Shown: one piece after another, positions 1 through 8,115 of the stretch
Layout: every line of letters starts with the position of its first letter
Position numbering within the stretch: the first letter of the stretch is position 1
Assembly (NCBI GenBank): GCA_018065375.1
Contig: JAGHTJ010000061.1
Location: 1 to 14,755, forward strand
DNA: 14,755 bases
Reading direction: 5' to 3'
From: Candidatus Equinaster intestinalis
Lineage (GTDB): Bacteria > Bacillota_A > Clostridia > Oscillospirales > Acutalibacteraceae
Made by a program: the position numbers and the translations under genes
The notes under the pieces: model-generated
Seen by the model: only the letters and a program-made list of their open reading frames with translations
The model's database searches: none
What the model was told of the DNA's origin: nothing

Positions 1-681
1 GAGTTTATTCTTCCCGATATTCCCGAAATGTCCAAGGACGAAATCCTGCGGCTCGAAAAAGAGGCTACCGGTCTTTATCTTTCGGGTCACCCGCTTGACG
101 GTTATGCGCCCTATATTAAAAAAATCAATTCACAGAAAATCGGGGATATTTCTGCCGGAAAATATAAGGACGGCTCAAGGGTTACCGTTTTGGCTCTTTT
201 AAACAGCATCAAGGTTAAAACCCTTAAAAGCGGGCAGATAATATGCTATGCCTGCGCCGAAGACATCAGTGGCAGTATTGATTTAACCCTTTTCGGCAAA
301 ACCTACTCATCTTACCGCCATTTGCTAACCGAAAATGCGGTGGTTATGATTTCGGGCAGGGTTTCCGAGCGTGAAGACCGACCTACCGAAATAGTCTGTG
401 ATTCTTTAACCGCTCCCGACCAAAACTCGGTAAAGCTTGCCGCAAAGCAAAAAAGCATTTCGAAGGTGTATATAAAAGTGCCCTCGATTAACTGCAAAGA
501 GCTGGATAAAATAAGAAAAATCCTTGCCGGTCAAAACGGAAGCATTGCCGTTATTATCTACTGTGAGGACACAAAAAAGCAGTTTTCGGTGCCGGAAAGT
601 ATGAAAATCCGTCCGGAAAGCACCGTTATTTCGGAAATTTCCGAAATAATTGGCGATAATAATATAAAAACAGTTGAATAA
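1..681 (+). CDS. dnaE: DNA polymerase III subunit alpha, C-terminal end (5' truncated by window)
   Basis: This is the carboxyl end (226 codons seen) of the replicative DNA polymerase III alpha subunit; the frame is open to base 1, so the gene starts outside the window. The first residues carry the conserved stretch linking the polymerase core to its tail (EKEATGLYLSGHPLDGY). Residues about 58-130 form the OB-fold nucleic-acid-binding domain, with the typical run from RVTVLALL through EDISGSIDLTLFG to the RHLLTENAVVMISGRV region. A small alpha/beta domain follows and the protein ends at TAA 679-681. This layout fits the DnaE1-type enzyme rather than PolC, because the OB domain lies at the C-terminus. 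The downstream pfkA neighbour is a common Firmicutes arrangement. The -35 element of the pfkA promoter overlaps the end of this gene. Catalytic residues are outside the window and cannot be checked. Confidence 0.95.
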   Translation, partial: EFILPDIPEMSKDEILRLEKEATGLYLSGHPLDGYAPYIKKINSQKIGDISAGKYKDGSRVTVLALLNSIKVKTLKSGQIICYACAEDISGSIDLTLFGKTYSSYRHLLTENAVVMISGRVSEREDRPTEIVCDSLTAPDQNSVKLAAKQKSISKVYIKVPSINCKELDKIRKILAGQNGSIAVIIYCEDTKKQFSVPESMKIRPESTVISEISEIIGDNNIKTVE

Positions 682-702
682 TCATTTATTTTGTTTTATA
701 AT
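674..702 (+). promoter_or_regulatory. Sigma-A-type promoter for pfkA-alr-mscL
   Basis: A TTGAAT -35 box (674-679) and a perfect TATAAT -10 box (697-702) are separated by exactly 17 bases. The -35 box overlaps the dnaE stop codon TAA (679-681). Transcription would start near 709, giving a leader of about 30 bases before the pfkA ATG at 740. Boxes and spacing are read directly; promoter activity is inferred. Confidence 0.75.
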
Positions 703-739
703 CTATAGGTAGTTTTATGCAATTTTGGAGATGAATATA

Positions 740-1708
740 ATGGAAATTAAAACTATTGGCGTACTCACAAGCGGAGGCGATGCGCCGGGTATGAACGCCG
801 CAGTTCGCTCGGTTGTAAGAAGCGCCGTTGCCGCAGGCCTTAATGTAAAGGGCATTCGCCGTGGCTATAACGGTCTTATTGAAAATGATGTTGTAGATTT
901 GAACGTTCGCTCGGTTTCGGATATTATCCACCGCGGCGGTACCGTTTTATACACCGCAAGAAGTCCCCTTTTCAAAACCGAGGAGGGTGTTGACCTTGCA
1001 GTTGAAAGCTGTAAAAAGCTGGGTATTGACGGTATTGTTGTTATCGGAGGAGACGGCTCGTTCCGCGGCGCAAGAGATTTATCCTTAAAGGGTATCCCCT
1101 GCGTTGGTATCCCCGGCACCATTGATAATGATATTTCCTCAACCGAATACACAATAGGCTTCGATACTGCGATGAATACCGCTATGGAAATGGTTGATAA
1201 GCTCCGCGATACCGCACAGTCGCACGAAAGATGCAGTGTTGTTGAGGTTATGGGAAGACACGCCGGCTGGCTTGCACTTCAAACCGGTATTGCAGTTGGT
1301 GCTACCGCTATTCTCGTACCCGAGGTTGATTTTAACCTCAAAAGAGATGTTATTGATAAAATCGAGCAGGCCAAGAAAACCGGAAAGATGCACTTTATTA
1401 TCATAGTTGCCGAAGGTATCGGCAAGGTTTACGATATGGCAGAGGAAATTGAAGCCGCTACCGGAATTGAAACGAGAGCCACGGTTTTGGGCCACGTTCA
1501 AAGAGGCGGAAGTCCCACCGTAAGAGACCGTGTAATGGCAAGTGAAATGGGCAATGCCGCCGTTGCGCTCCTCAAAAAAGGAATCGGCAACCGTGTAGTT
1601 GCTTACAAGGAAAACAAAATCGTGGATTATGATATTTATGAAGCGCTTGCTATGAAAAAACCATTTGATTTTGAAGCATACAAAATAGCAAACGAAATTT
1701 CGATTTAA
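740..1708 (+). CDS. pfkA: ATP-dependent 6-phosphofructokinase
   Basis: This cytosolic enzyme phosphorylates fructose 6-phosphate to fructose 1,6-bisphosphate, the committing step of glycolysis. At 322 residues it matches bacterial PfkA (about 320). The N-terminal GGDAPGMNA (12-20) and GGDGS (103-107) build the nucleotide site. Glycine in GGDGS, and the glycine before TIDND, point to ATP rather than pyrophosphate as donor. TIDND (127-131) holds the catalytic base Asp129. MGRHAGWLA and GHVQRGGSP carry sugar-phosphate-binding residues. I chose ATG 740 because GGAG at 727-730 sits nine bases upstream; an in-frame ATG at 731 touches the ribosome site and a TTG at 725 overlaps it. The gene follows its own promoter and precedes alr by 11 bases, so it is probably first in a pfkA-alr-mscL transcript. 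Nothing looks damaged. Confidence 0.97.
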   Translation: MEIKTIGVLTSGGDAPGMNAAVRSVVRSAVAAGLNVKGIRRGYNGLIENDVVDLNVRSVSDIIHRGGTVLYTARSPLFKTEEGVDLAVESCKKLGIDGIVVIGGDGSFRGARDLSLKGIPCVGIPGTIDNDISSTEYTIGFDTAMNTAMEMVDKLRDTAQSHERCSVVEVMGRHAGWLALQTGIAVGATAILVPEVDFNLKRDVIDKIEQAKKTGKMHFIIIVAEGIGKVYDMAEEIEAATGIETRATVLGHVQRGGSPTVRDRVMASEMGNAAVALLKKGIGNRVVAYKENKIVDYDIYEALAMKKPFDFEAYKIANEISI

Positions 1709-1719
1709 GGGTTGCTGTG

Positions 1720-2850
1720 ATGGATTTTTTACGCAGAACGTGGGCGGAGATTGATATTTCCGCTCTCAAACACAATTTTGAAATCATAAAAAGCGTTAAG
1801 GGCGAAAGCAAAATTTTTGCGGTTGTAAAGGCTGATGCCTACGGTCACGGTGCAACCACCGTAGCTCCTATTTTACAGCAAAACGGAGCTGACGGTTTTG
1901 CCGTTTCAAACCTTGACGAAGCTTTGATTTTACGCGCGGCAGGCATTGTAAAGCCTATTTTAATTCTCGGCTACACCCCCGCCGCACAGGCAAAGGAATT
2001 ATCCAAAAACGATATAATTCAGGCAATTTTCAGCTACGATTATGCCGCGGAATTATCCGAAAATGCCAAAAAAAGCAATGTAAATGTAAAGGTACATATT
2101 AAGCTTGATACGGGTATGTCACGACTCGGGTTCGACTGCCGAAACGAAAAGCTTTCGGGGGCTGACGAGGTTATATCGGTGCTCAAATTCGACAACCTGA
2201 TATTTGACGGTGTTTTTACCCATTTTGCCGTTGCGGATTCCCACCGTGAAAATGATACCGATTTTACCGAAAATCAGTATGAACGTTTTTGCAAGGCGGT
2301 AGAAAAAATCGAGAGCTCGGGCATCAAAATTCCCAATCATCATTGCTGTAATTCGGCGGCTTCACTGCTTTGCGAAGAAAACCATTTGAGCATTATACGT
2401 CCCGGTATAATCCTTTACGGACTTACTCCGTCCGTAGAAATGGCGGATAGTGTTGAAAACTTTAAACCAGTTATGACACTCAAATCGGTAGTTTCGATGG
2501 TGAAAACCATTCATAAGGGCGATACCGTAAGCTACGGCAGAACCTTTACCGCCGAAAAGGATACCCTCGTTGCCACCGTAACGGCAGGATATGCTGACGG
2601 TTATCCGAGAGCTATGTCGAATTGCGGGGAGGTTCTTATTCACGGCAAACGTGCCAAAATACTCGGCAAGGTTTGTATGGACCAGCTCGTTGCCGATGTA
2701 AGCGATATTGAGAATGTTAAGGCCGGTGACGAGGTAATACTCTTCGGAAGCGGCTTGCCGGTTGAAGAAATCGCCGAAAAAGCCGGCACGATAAATTACG
2801 AAATAATTTGCGGAATTACGGGCAGAGTTCCGCGGTTATATAAAAAATAA
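1720..2850 (+). CDS. alr: Alanine racemase
   Basis: This PLP-dependent enzyme interconverts L- and D-alanine and so supplies D-alanine for peptidoglycan. The 376-residue length is typical. The N-terminal TIM barrel carries VKADAYGHG, where Lys37 is the expected PLP-linked lysine. The second catalytic base, the tyrosine of VSYG, is Tyr272. AGYADGYPR (289-297) and the CMDQ motif follow in the C-terminal beta domain, which contributes to the neighbouring subunit's active site. I prefer ATG 1720 over GTG 1717, because AAGGG (1707-1711) lies eight bases upstream and overlaps the pfkA stop. The gene lies 11 bases after pfkA and 12 before mscL with no terminator between, which suggests one transcript. 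It is a complete gene with all key residues present. Confidence 0.96.
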   Translation: MDFLRRTWAEIDISALKHNFEIIKSVKGESKIFAVVKADAYGHGATTVAPILQQNGADGFAVSNLDEALILRAAGIVKPILILGYTPAAQAKELSKNDIIQAIFSYDYAAELSENAKKSNVNVKVHIKLDTGMSRLGFDCRNEKLSGADEVISVLKFDNLIFDGVFTHFAVADSHRENDTDFTENQYERFCKAVEKIESSGIKIPNHHCCNSAASLLCEENHLSIIRPGIILYGLTPSVEMADSVENFKPVMTLKSVVSMVKTIHKGDTVSYGRTFTAEKDTLVATVTAGYADGYPRAMSNCGEVLIHGKRAKILGKVCMDQLVADVSDIENVKAGDEVILFGSGLPVEEIAEKAGTINYEIICGITGRVPRLYKK

Positions 2851-2862
2851 GGAGAGAAAAAT

Positions 2863-3345
2863 ATGAAATCATTTTTCGAAGAATTCAAAAAATTCATTAT
2901 GCGCGGTAACGTACTCGATCTGGCTGTCGGCGTTATCATCGGCGGTGCCTTCCAGGCAATCGTCAATTCTTTGGTAAACGACCTCATTATGCCTTTTGTA
3001 GGTCTTGTTACCGGCGGTGTAAACTTTGCCGACCAGTTCGTAGTTTTAAAGCTTGCTGACGGCGTTGCAGAGGGCACCAAATACTTATCACTTGCAGAGG
3101 CAACTGCTGCAGGCGCTACCGTATTCGCTTACGGTTCATTCGTAACCGCAGTTATCAACTTTATCATTATGGCATTCGTTATCTTCCTTCTTGTTCGCGG
3201 AATCAACCGTCTTTCGACCGTTGGCAAGAAAAAAGAGGAAGAAGTTCCTGCCGCTCCCACCACCAAGGTTTGTCCTTTCTGCAAGAGCGAAATTTCGGTT
3301 GATGCTACCCGTTGCCCGCACTGTACATCAGAACTTGATAAATAA
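2863..3345 (+). CDS. mscL: Large-conductance mechanosensitive channel MscL with C-terminal zinc ribbon
   Basis: This is a homopentameric pore of the cytoplasmic membrane that opens under membrane tension to release solutes during hypo-osmotic shock. The N-terminal amphipathic helix and first membrane helix (about 16-45) carry the family signature RGNVLDLAVGVIIGGAF. An external loop follows, then the second helix (about 88-115). The family C-terminal helical bundle is replaced after a lysine/glutamate linker by a zinc-ribbon-like knuckle pair, CPFC (137-140) and CPHC (151-154). This makes the protein 160 residues, against about 136 in E. coli. GGAG at 2851-2854 sits eight bases before the ATG. 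The gene is last in the pfkA-alr-mscL unit and is followed by a strong terminator. Channel identity is certain; metal binding by the ribbon is inferred from the four cysteines. Confidence 0.96.
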   Translation: MKSFFEEFKKFIMRGNVLDLAVGVIIGGAFQAIVNSLVNDLIMPFVGLVTGGVNFADQFVVLKLADGVAEGTKYLSLAEATAAGATVFAYGSFVTAVINFIIMAFVIFLLVRGINRLSTVGKKKEEEVPAAPTTKVCPFCKSEISVDATRCPHCTSELDK

Positions 3346-3360
3346 ATTTAAAACAAAAAG

Positions 3361-3398
3361 ATTCTCCGTAGAATGAAAACTCTACGGAGAATTTTTTT
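3361..3398. terminator. Bidirectional rho-independent terminator between mscL and eno
   Basis: A perfect 12-bp stem (3361-3372 with 3381-3392) encloses an 8-base loop. It is followed on the plus strand by a T run (3391-3398) and preceded by an A-rich stretch that becomes the U-rich tail on the minus strand. The plus-strand T run overlaps the eno stop codon (3397-3399). It would end both the mscL and the eno transcripts. Confidence 0.92.
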
Positions 3399-4641
3399 AT
3401 CTTGAGCAAAGCTCTTTTTCAATCATTAAAAGTCGGTTGTATTTTGCAACCCGGTCACTTCGGCATGGCGCTCCGGTTTTTATCTGACCCGCATTTGTTG
3501 CAACGGCAATATCTGCAATCGTTGTATCCTCGGTTTCTCCCGAGCGGTGAGAAATAATCGTTGCATAATTATTCTTCTGCGCCATACGGATAACATTCAG
3601 GGTTTCGCTTAACGTCCCTATCTGATTGGGCTTTACAAGAATTGCATTTGCCATTTTTTCTTTAATTCCGAAAGATAGTCTGGAAGAATTCGTAACGAAC
3701 AAATCGTCGCCCACAAGCTGAATTTTTGAACCGAGGCGGTTTGTAAGCTTTCGCCAACCCTCGAAGTCGTCCTCTGCAACACCGTCCTCAATAGACACGA
3801 TGGGATAATCGTTTACCAGCTTTTCGTAAAATGCTATCAATTCTTCGCCGTTCATATCGGTATTTCTTTTGGGCATACGGTAAATACCGTCCCCCGTATA
3901 CCACTCGCTTGAAGCCACATCGAGCGCAATTTTGAATTCATCTGACGAATATCCGCTCTTTTCTATCGCCTCGCATATTACATCAAGCGCGGCGGTATCA
4001 TTTTCAAGGTCGGGCGCAAAGCCGCCCTCATCGCCTACACCTGCGGTATTGTATTTTTTGAGAATTTTACCGAGCGTATGATATATTTCACTGCAACCGC
4101 GAAGTCCCTCGGCAAAGCTTTCTGCCGCCACCGGAATTATCATAAACTCCTGAATATCAATATTATTGCCCGCGTGGGCTCCGCCGTTTAAAATGTTCAT
4201 CATCGGTCTCGGCAGGGTTTCGGAATTTATGCCGCCCAAATATTTATAAAGCGGCATATTATATGCCTTTGCCGCCGCCTTTGCGCAGGCAAGCGACACC
4301 GCAAGTATCGCATTTGCACCGAGATTGCTCTTATTTTCGGTGCCGTCAGCCTCTATCATTTTACGGTCTATTTCATACTGTTTTGAGCAGTCGGTTCCCT
4401 TTAAAACCTCGGCAAGCCTTTCGTTTACCGATGATACAGCCTCCAAAACGCCCTTTCCGTGATAACGCGAAGTATCGCCGTCACGTTTTTCGTGCGCCTC
4501 GTGAACGCCTGTTGAAGCCCCCGAGGGCGCGAGCGCCACACCGGTATCACCGTTTGAAAGTTCAACCACCGCCATAACGGTTGGATTTCCCCTCGAATCC
4601 ATAGCTTCAATGCCTTTTACCTTGCTTATTACGTTTATCAT
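3397..4641 (-). CDS. eno: Enolase (phosphopyruvate hydratase)
   Basis: This glycolytic enzyme converts 2-phosphoglycerate to phosphoenolpyruvate. The chosen start gives 414 residues, slightly shorter than the usual 430. All active-site residues can be placed relative to E. coli enolase. His156 lies in GGAHAG, Glu165 in IQEFMI, and Glu205 in GDEGG. The magnesium ligands are Asp241, Glu285 (SIEDG) and Asp312 (GDDLF). The catalytic Lys337 is in ILVKPNQ and Lys388 in [12 protein letters not shown] chose ATG 4641 because GGGAG (4649-4653) lies seven bases upstream and [20 protein letters not shown] matches the family N-terminus. An in-frame ATG at 4671 would add ten unconserved residues. The gene is monocistronic, convergent with mscL and divergent from rlmB. 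I found no convincing promoter for it in the 128-base divergent region. Confidence 0.97.
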   Translation of the reverse strand: MINVISKVKGIEAMDSRGNPTVMAVVELSNGDTGVALAPSGASTGVHEAHEKRDGDTSRYHGKGVLEAVSSVNERLAEVLKGTDCSKQYEIDRKMIEADGTENKSNLGANAILAVSLACAKAAAKAYNMPLYKYLGGINSETLPRPMMNILNGGAHAGNNIDIQEFMIIPVAAESFAEGLRGCSEIYHTLGKILKKYNTAGVGDEGGFAPDLENDTAALDVICEAIEKSGYSSDEFKIALDVASSEWYTGDGIYRMPKRNTDMNGEELIAFYEKLVNDYPIVSIEDGVAEDDFEGWRKLTNRLGSKIQLVGDDLFVTNSSRLSFGIKEKMANAILVKPNQIGTLSETLNVIRMAQKNNYATIISHRSGETEDTTIADIAVATNAGQIKTGAPCRSDRVAKYNRLLMIEKELCSR

Positions 4642-4725
4642 AAAATCACTCCCGATACTTATAATTGACAATTTCTCTAAAATTATTATTTTTATTAAAT
4701 AACTCTTCTTTTTTTTGCTTTTATA

Positions 4726-4734
4726 TGATATAAT
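4726..4734 (+). promoter_or_regulatory. Extended -10 promoter element for rlmB operon
   Basis: TGATATAAT is a perfect extended -10 (TGn plus TATAAT, hexamer 4729-4734). No good -35 lies 17 bases upstream (TTCTTT), as is usual when an extended -10 compensates. Transcription would start near 4741, about 29 bases before the rlmB start. The rest of the divergent region (4642-4725) is very AT-rich with a T run at 4709-4716. Promoter activity is inferred. Confidence 0.6.
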
Positions 4735-4769
4735 AAGATAAATATATAATTTATAAGGGAGTTTATGCC

Positions 4770-5531
4770 TTGGAAGAACTTGAATTAAACGAAAAAACCA
4801 CAGGCTCTAATATAATTTGCGGAAGAAACTCGGTAATGGAGGCAGTGCGCTCGGGCAGAGAAATTGACCGTTTGCTGGTGGCTCACGGCGTATCGGGCGG
4901 AAGCGTTACCGCAATAATTGCAAAATGCAGTGCAAAGGGTATTCTCATAAAAGAGGTTTCGGCGCAAAAGCTCGATTACCTCTGCGGCGGTGCAAACCAC
5001 CAGGGAGTTGCCGTAATGGTAGCCGAACAGCACTATTCAACCGTTGAAGATATACTTGCTCTCGCAAAGGAAAGAAACGAAGCACCTTTTATAATCATCT
5101 GCGATGAAATCGAAGACCCGCACAATTTGGGCGCTATCATACGTACTGCCGAGGCCTGCGGAGTTCACGGAATTATCATTCCCAAACGCCGCTCGGCAAG
5201 TCTTAATATAACGGTTGCGAAAAGTGCAAGCGGTGCCCTCGAATATATGAAGGTAGCCCGCGTTACAAATCTCGCCAACGAAATCGAAAGGCTCAAAAAA
5301 GAGGGCGTTTGGATTTTCGGCGCGGATATGGACGGTGAGGCTTACACAAAAACCGATTTTACCGTTCCCGCCGCTTTGGTTATAGGAAACGAGGGCAAAG
5401 GAATAGGCAGACTTATAGGTGATAAATGCGATAAAACCGTAAGCTTACCCATGAAGGGTAAAATAAACTCGCTCAACGCCTCTGTGGCGGCAGGAGCGCT
5501 TATGTATGAGGTTGTCCGTCAAAGAGGATAA
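4770..5531 (+). CDS. rlmB: 23S rRNA (guanosine-2'-O-)-methyltransferase, SpoU/TrmH family
   Basis: This SAM-dependent enzyme of the trefoil-knot (SPOUT) class is expected to 2'-O-methylate a guanosine in the peptidyl-transferase region of 23S rRNA (G2251 in E. coli numbering). It has 253 residues. The N-terminal L30e-like substrate domain is about 14-90. Motif 1, [20 protein letters not shown], starts at 112 and includes Asn119 and Arg125. Motif 2, [10 protein letters not shown], carries Glu208. Motif 3, [16 protein letters not shown], carries the Ser-Leu-Asn at 234-236. The start is TTG 4770: AGGGAG (4756-4761) is eight bases upstream. The nearby ATG at 4765 is out of frame, only three bases from that site, and stops after seven codons. 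This is the first gene of a plus-strand run. Paralogues in the family are close, so the exact target base is less sure than the class. Confidence 0.9.
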   Translation: MEELELNEKTTGSNIICGRNSVMEAVRSGREIDRLLVAHGVSGGSVTAIIAKCSAKGILIKEVSAQKLDYLCGGANHQGVAVMVAEQHYSTVEDILALAKERNEAPFIIICDEIEDPHNLGAIIRTAEACGVHGIIIPKRRSASLNITVAKSASGALEYMKVARVTNLANEIERLKKEGVWIFGADMDGEAYTKTDFTVPAALVIGNEGKGIGRLIGDKCDKTVSLPMKGKINSLNASVAAGALMYEVVRQRG

Positions 5532-5566
5532 ACCTTATTTACGAATTTTTTGGGAGGGAAAAGGAA

Positions 5567-8101
5567 TTGTTCGCACGGTCTAAACACGGAAAACACAATG
5601 AAAATTCCTTAATAAACGAAGATATAAAAAAATATGAAATAAACGGCTCTGCGAAGGGCGAAAACACCGCACCTCACGCCCTCACGGTTGAAGAGGTGCT
5701 GGGCAAGCCCGAGCGCAAAACCGAAGAAATAAAAATGCAGGGTGCTCCGAAGGTATCTCCCCTCGAAGCGCTCAAGAAAAAGGCTATCAAAACGGCAGAA
5801 GATAAAAAAGAAGCGGAAAATCCCAAACCTGTGCCGCAACCCGAAAAGCCCGCCGTAAGTCCCAAAAGGGTTATGCCGAAAATCGAGGTTGTACAAAAAA
5901 ACCGGGACGAATCGGTTTCTTCCCTGCTCGAAAAATGTATGCCGTACATAACCGAGGGCGGCGGAAAAATCGAAGAAGAAAAGCCGGCATACACGCTCGA
6001 CAGTATTGACGAAATTATTAACAATGCGGATACAAAAGCAAAGCAGCTTATAGATAAGCTCAACAATATGGGTGTTGCGAATCCTGCCGATGTTACGAGC
6101 CCCAAAAAGCCCGAGCCCGAAAAGGAACAGTCTCCTCAAAGGCCGGCGGCGGACAAAACCGCCAAGCCCATTACTGACACCCGCGTAATCGAAATGGCAC
6201 CCGACCCCGCATATAAAATTTCGGATATTGACAGTACCGACACTTCGGGTGACACCATTCATTTCGATTTATCCGACAAAACAAAACCGTTTGACGATAT
6301 TTCAAGCGGAACCAATATTCTCGATTTACAGGACGAAATTTTCGAGAGTGACAAAACTCCCGAAAAAAGAATAATCACCGATGAAAATTTTGCTCCGGAA
6401 AAATTCAAGGTTGAGGGAGACTATCTCTCCTTTAAGGACGCCAAACGAATCGGCGGAAATCTGCTGAAAAAATCGAGGGGCTCCGGCATACAGCTGATTT
6501 TAACCGCACTTATCAACATTGCCTTGCTCTGCGCCAAAATCCCCTCAATTCACGATGCTTTATATCTTAATCAAAGCTTCTTTTCGACCATCTCCGGGGC
6601 ACTTTTACTTGTTGCCTGCCTTATAAACTACGATGCGTTTACCGCCCTTAAATCCTTTGTTACGCCAAGGCCGCGGCCCGAGGCTACAATCGGAATTTCG
6701 CTTATCTGCTCGGTTCTTTTTACACTCAGCTGTTTAAGCGGCGGAGTAAATCCCTATAACTGGGTGCTTTTTGCCTGCACTACCCTGCTTTTCAAGTGTA
6801 TTGCGGTAAGTATGCGGAATACATATATTATCAACAATTTCCGTATAATAGCTACCAAGCGCCCCAAAAGAGCAATTAAGTTTATTTATGACCGTCAGAT
6901 TACCTTCGCCATGGCGAAAAACTCGATTGACGGTGAAGCCCTTGTAGGTCTCGGCGTTAAATGCGAAAACGTTCAGGAGTTTCTGAAGTACACCTACCAG
7001 GATTCTCCGATGAACGGTCTGCTTCGCAGATTTACCGCGATAATACTCGGAATTTCCGCAGTAATTTCCATAGGAATCGGAATTTACAATTCTTCAATTT
7101 CTTCCTGCCTGCAAACCCTCTGCCTGATAACCGGCTTTGCGTTTGCACCAACAGTTATGTTCACCGATATTTTCCCGCTTATGCGCGCCTCCGATTATCT
7201 CAATAAAAGAGGAGCGATGATTGCCGGAACAACGGCGGCAAAGGAGATTGAGCTTGCCAATGCCGTTGCGGTACGCACGGTTGATATATTCCCCGCCGGC
7301 ACCGTAACACTTTCCGCTTTGCAGACAATCGCCGAAAACGACATCAACCAGACCCTGCTTGATGCCGCCGCAATTCTCAAACAGATAGAAAGTCCTCTTT
7401 TCGATATTTTCAACCGTTTGGTAAAGGCTACCGGCAAGGAATTGCCCACCGCCGATTCCATTAAATACGAGGAGGCTCTCGGTGTAAGCGGCTGGGTGGG
7501 AAACCGCCACGTTTTCATAGGCAACCGCACCCTGCTTACCGCTCACGGCATCAAAACTCCGAAATTCGGTGTGGATAAAAAAATCCTTGCCTCAAACAAT
7601 TTCCCGATTTATGTTGCGAGCGGAGAGGTTCCCTGCGCCGTTCTCGCGGTTAAATACAATGTTGATACCTCTGTAGCCGAGGAGCTCATAAAGCTTTCAG
7701 ACAGCGGCGTGATGATTCTCGTGGATTCCTGCGACCAAAATGTTACCTCGCAAATGATTTGCGATTATTTCGGCCTTGCAGACGGCTCGGTTCACATTAT
7801 GGGAAGCTCTGGCGCGGAGCTTTACAAAAATGCCGCAAAGGACGAAGACGGCATTTCCGCCTGCGCCGCATTCCGTGACACGAGCGACAGTATATTCTCC
7901 ATTTTCAGCCGGGCGGCAAAAATCAAACGCACGGTTACAAGCCTTACGCTTTATCATATTATTGCAACCGTTATTTTAACCGGTGTATTTGTATATAATA
8001 TGTTCTTCGGCAACACTACCCCGCTTGAATCGGGTATGATGCCGGTTTACACACTTATTTCCCTTGCAATTTCCTATATAGTTTCATTATTTAATAAATA
8101 A
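5567..8101 (+). CDS. Membrane protein derived from a P1B-type ATPase, catalytic motifs lost (pseudo-ATPase); function unknown
   Basis: I do not recognise a named family. The 844 residues fall into two parts. Residues 1-300 are a Pro/Glu/Lys-rich tail, probably disordered. The rest has eight predicted membrane helices (about 308-327, 339-358, 374-392, 400-416, 490-508, 513-537, 791-813, 824-842), the 4+2+2 order of heavy-metal P-type ATPases. NKRGAMIAG, VFIGNRTLL (649-657), ESPLFDIF and VDSCDQN (719-725) align with KRGILIKG, the VGN loop, the HP motif and TGDN. The phosphorylation motif DKTGTLT reads FPAGTVT (575-581), so the acceptor Asp is Phe575. The HP histidine is Ser609, CPC reads FAP (526-528), and TGES and GDGxND are absent. 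ATP-driven transport is therefore unlikely. The start is TTG 5567, nine bases after GGGAGG (5552-5557). It lies 35 bases after rlmB and 14 before the next gene. The frame is intact, so it is not an ordinary pseudogene. Confidence 0.8.
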   Translation: MFARSKHGKHNENSLINEDIKKYEINGSAKGENTAPHALTVEEVLGKPERKTEEIKMQGAPKVSPLEALKKKAIKTAEDKKEAENPKPVPQPEKPAVSPKRVMPKIEVVQKNRDESVSSLLEKCMPYITEGGGKIEEEKPAYTLDSIDEIINNADTKAKQLIDKLNNMGVANPADVTSPKKPEPEKEQSPQRPAADKTAKPITDTRVIEMAPDPAYKISDIDSTDTSGDTIHFDLSDKTKPFDDISSGTNILDLQDEIFESDKTPEKRIITDENFAPEKFKVEGDYLSFKDAKRIGGNLLKKSRGSGIQLILTALINIALLCAKIPSIHDALYLNQSFFSTISGALLLVACLINYDAFTALKSFVTPRPRPEATIGISLICSVLFTLSCLSGGVNPYNWVLFACTTLLFKCIAVSMRNTYIINNFRIIATKRPKRAIKFIYDRQITFAMAKNSIDGEALVGLGVKCENVQEFLKYTYQDSPMNGLLRRFTAIILGISAVISIGIGIYNSSISSCLQTLCLITGFAFAPTVMFTDIFPLMRASDYLNKRGAMIAGTTAAKEIELANAVAVRTVDIFPAGTVTLSALQTIAENDINQTLLDAAAILKQIESPLFDIFNRLVKATGKELPTADSIKYEEALGVSGWVGNRHVFIGNRTLLTAHGIKTPKFGVDKKILASNNFPIYVASGEVPCAVLAVKYNVDTSVAEELIKLSDSGVMILVDSCDQNVTSQMICDYFGLADGSVHIMGSSGAELYKNAAKDEDGISACAAFRDTSDSIFSIFSRAAKIKRTVTSLTLYHIIATVILTGVFVYNMFFGNTTPLESGMMPVYTLISLAISYIVSLFNK

Positions 8102-8115
8102 TTACGGAGTTTGCG

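Noticed and set aside
4642..4671. A longer enolase N-terminus from ATG 4671
   Set aside because: The ten extra residues are not part of the family. The GGGAG ribosome site lies between this ATG and the ATG at 4641, and the family N-terminus starts at the latter.
4665..4692. TTGACA (4665-4670) with TATTTT 16 bases downstream as a second rlmB promoter
   Set aside because: The -35 is perfect but the -10 is poor and lies within simple A/T sequence. The extended -10 at 4726-4734 is closer to rlmB and better.
5609..6262. 217-codon open frame on the minus strand opposite the tail of the pseudo-ATPase
   Set aside because: It is a shadow of the biased Pro/Glu/Lys codons on the plus strand. It has low-complexity Phe/Arg/Gly content, no ribosome site and no recognisable domain, while the plus-strand frame continues into clear membrane and ATPase-like segments.
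7094..7546. 150-codon minus-strand frame and an overlapping 111-codon one
   Set aside because: Both lie entirely within the cytosolic domain of the plus-strand 844-residue gene and show no family motifs.
5567..8101. Calling the P-type-ATPase-like gene a decayed pseudogene
   Set aside because: The frame is uninterrupted for 844 codons, it has a strong ribosome site, and it is tightly spaced with its neighbours. Motif loss without frame loss points to a changed function rather than decay.
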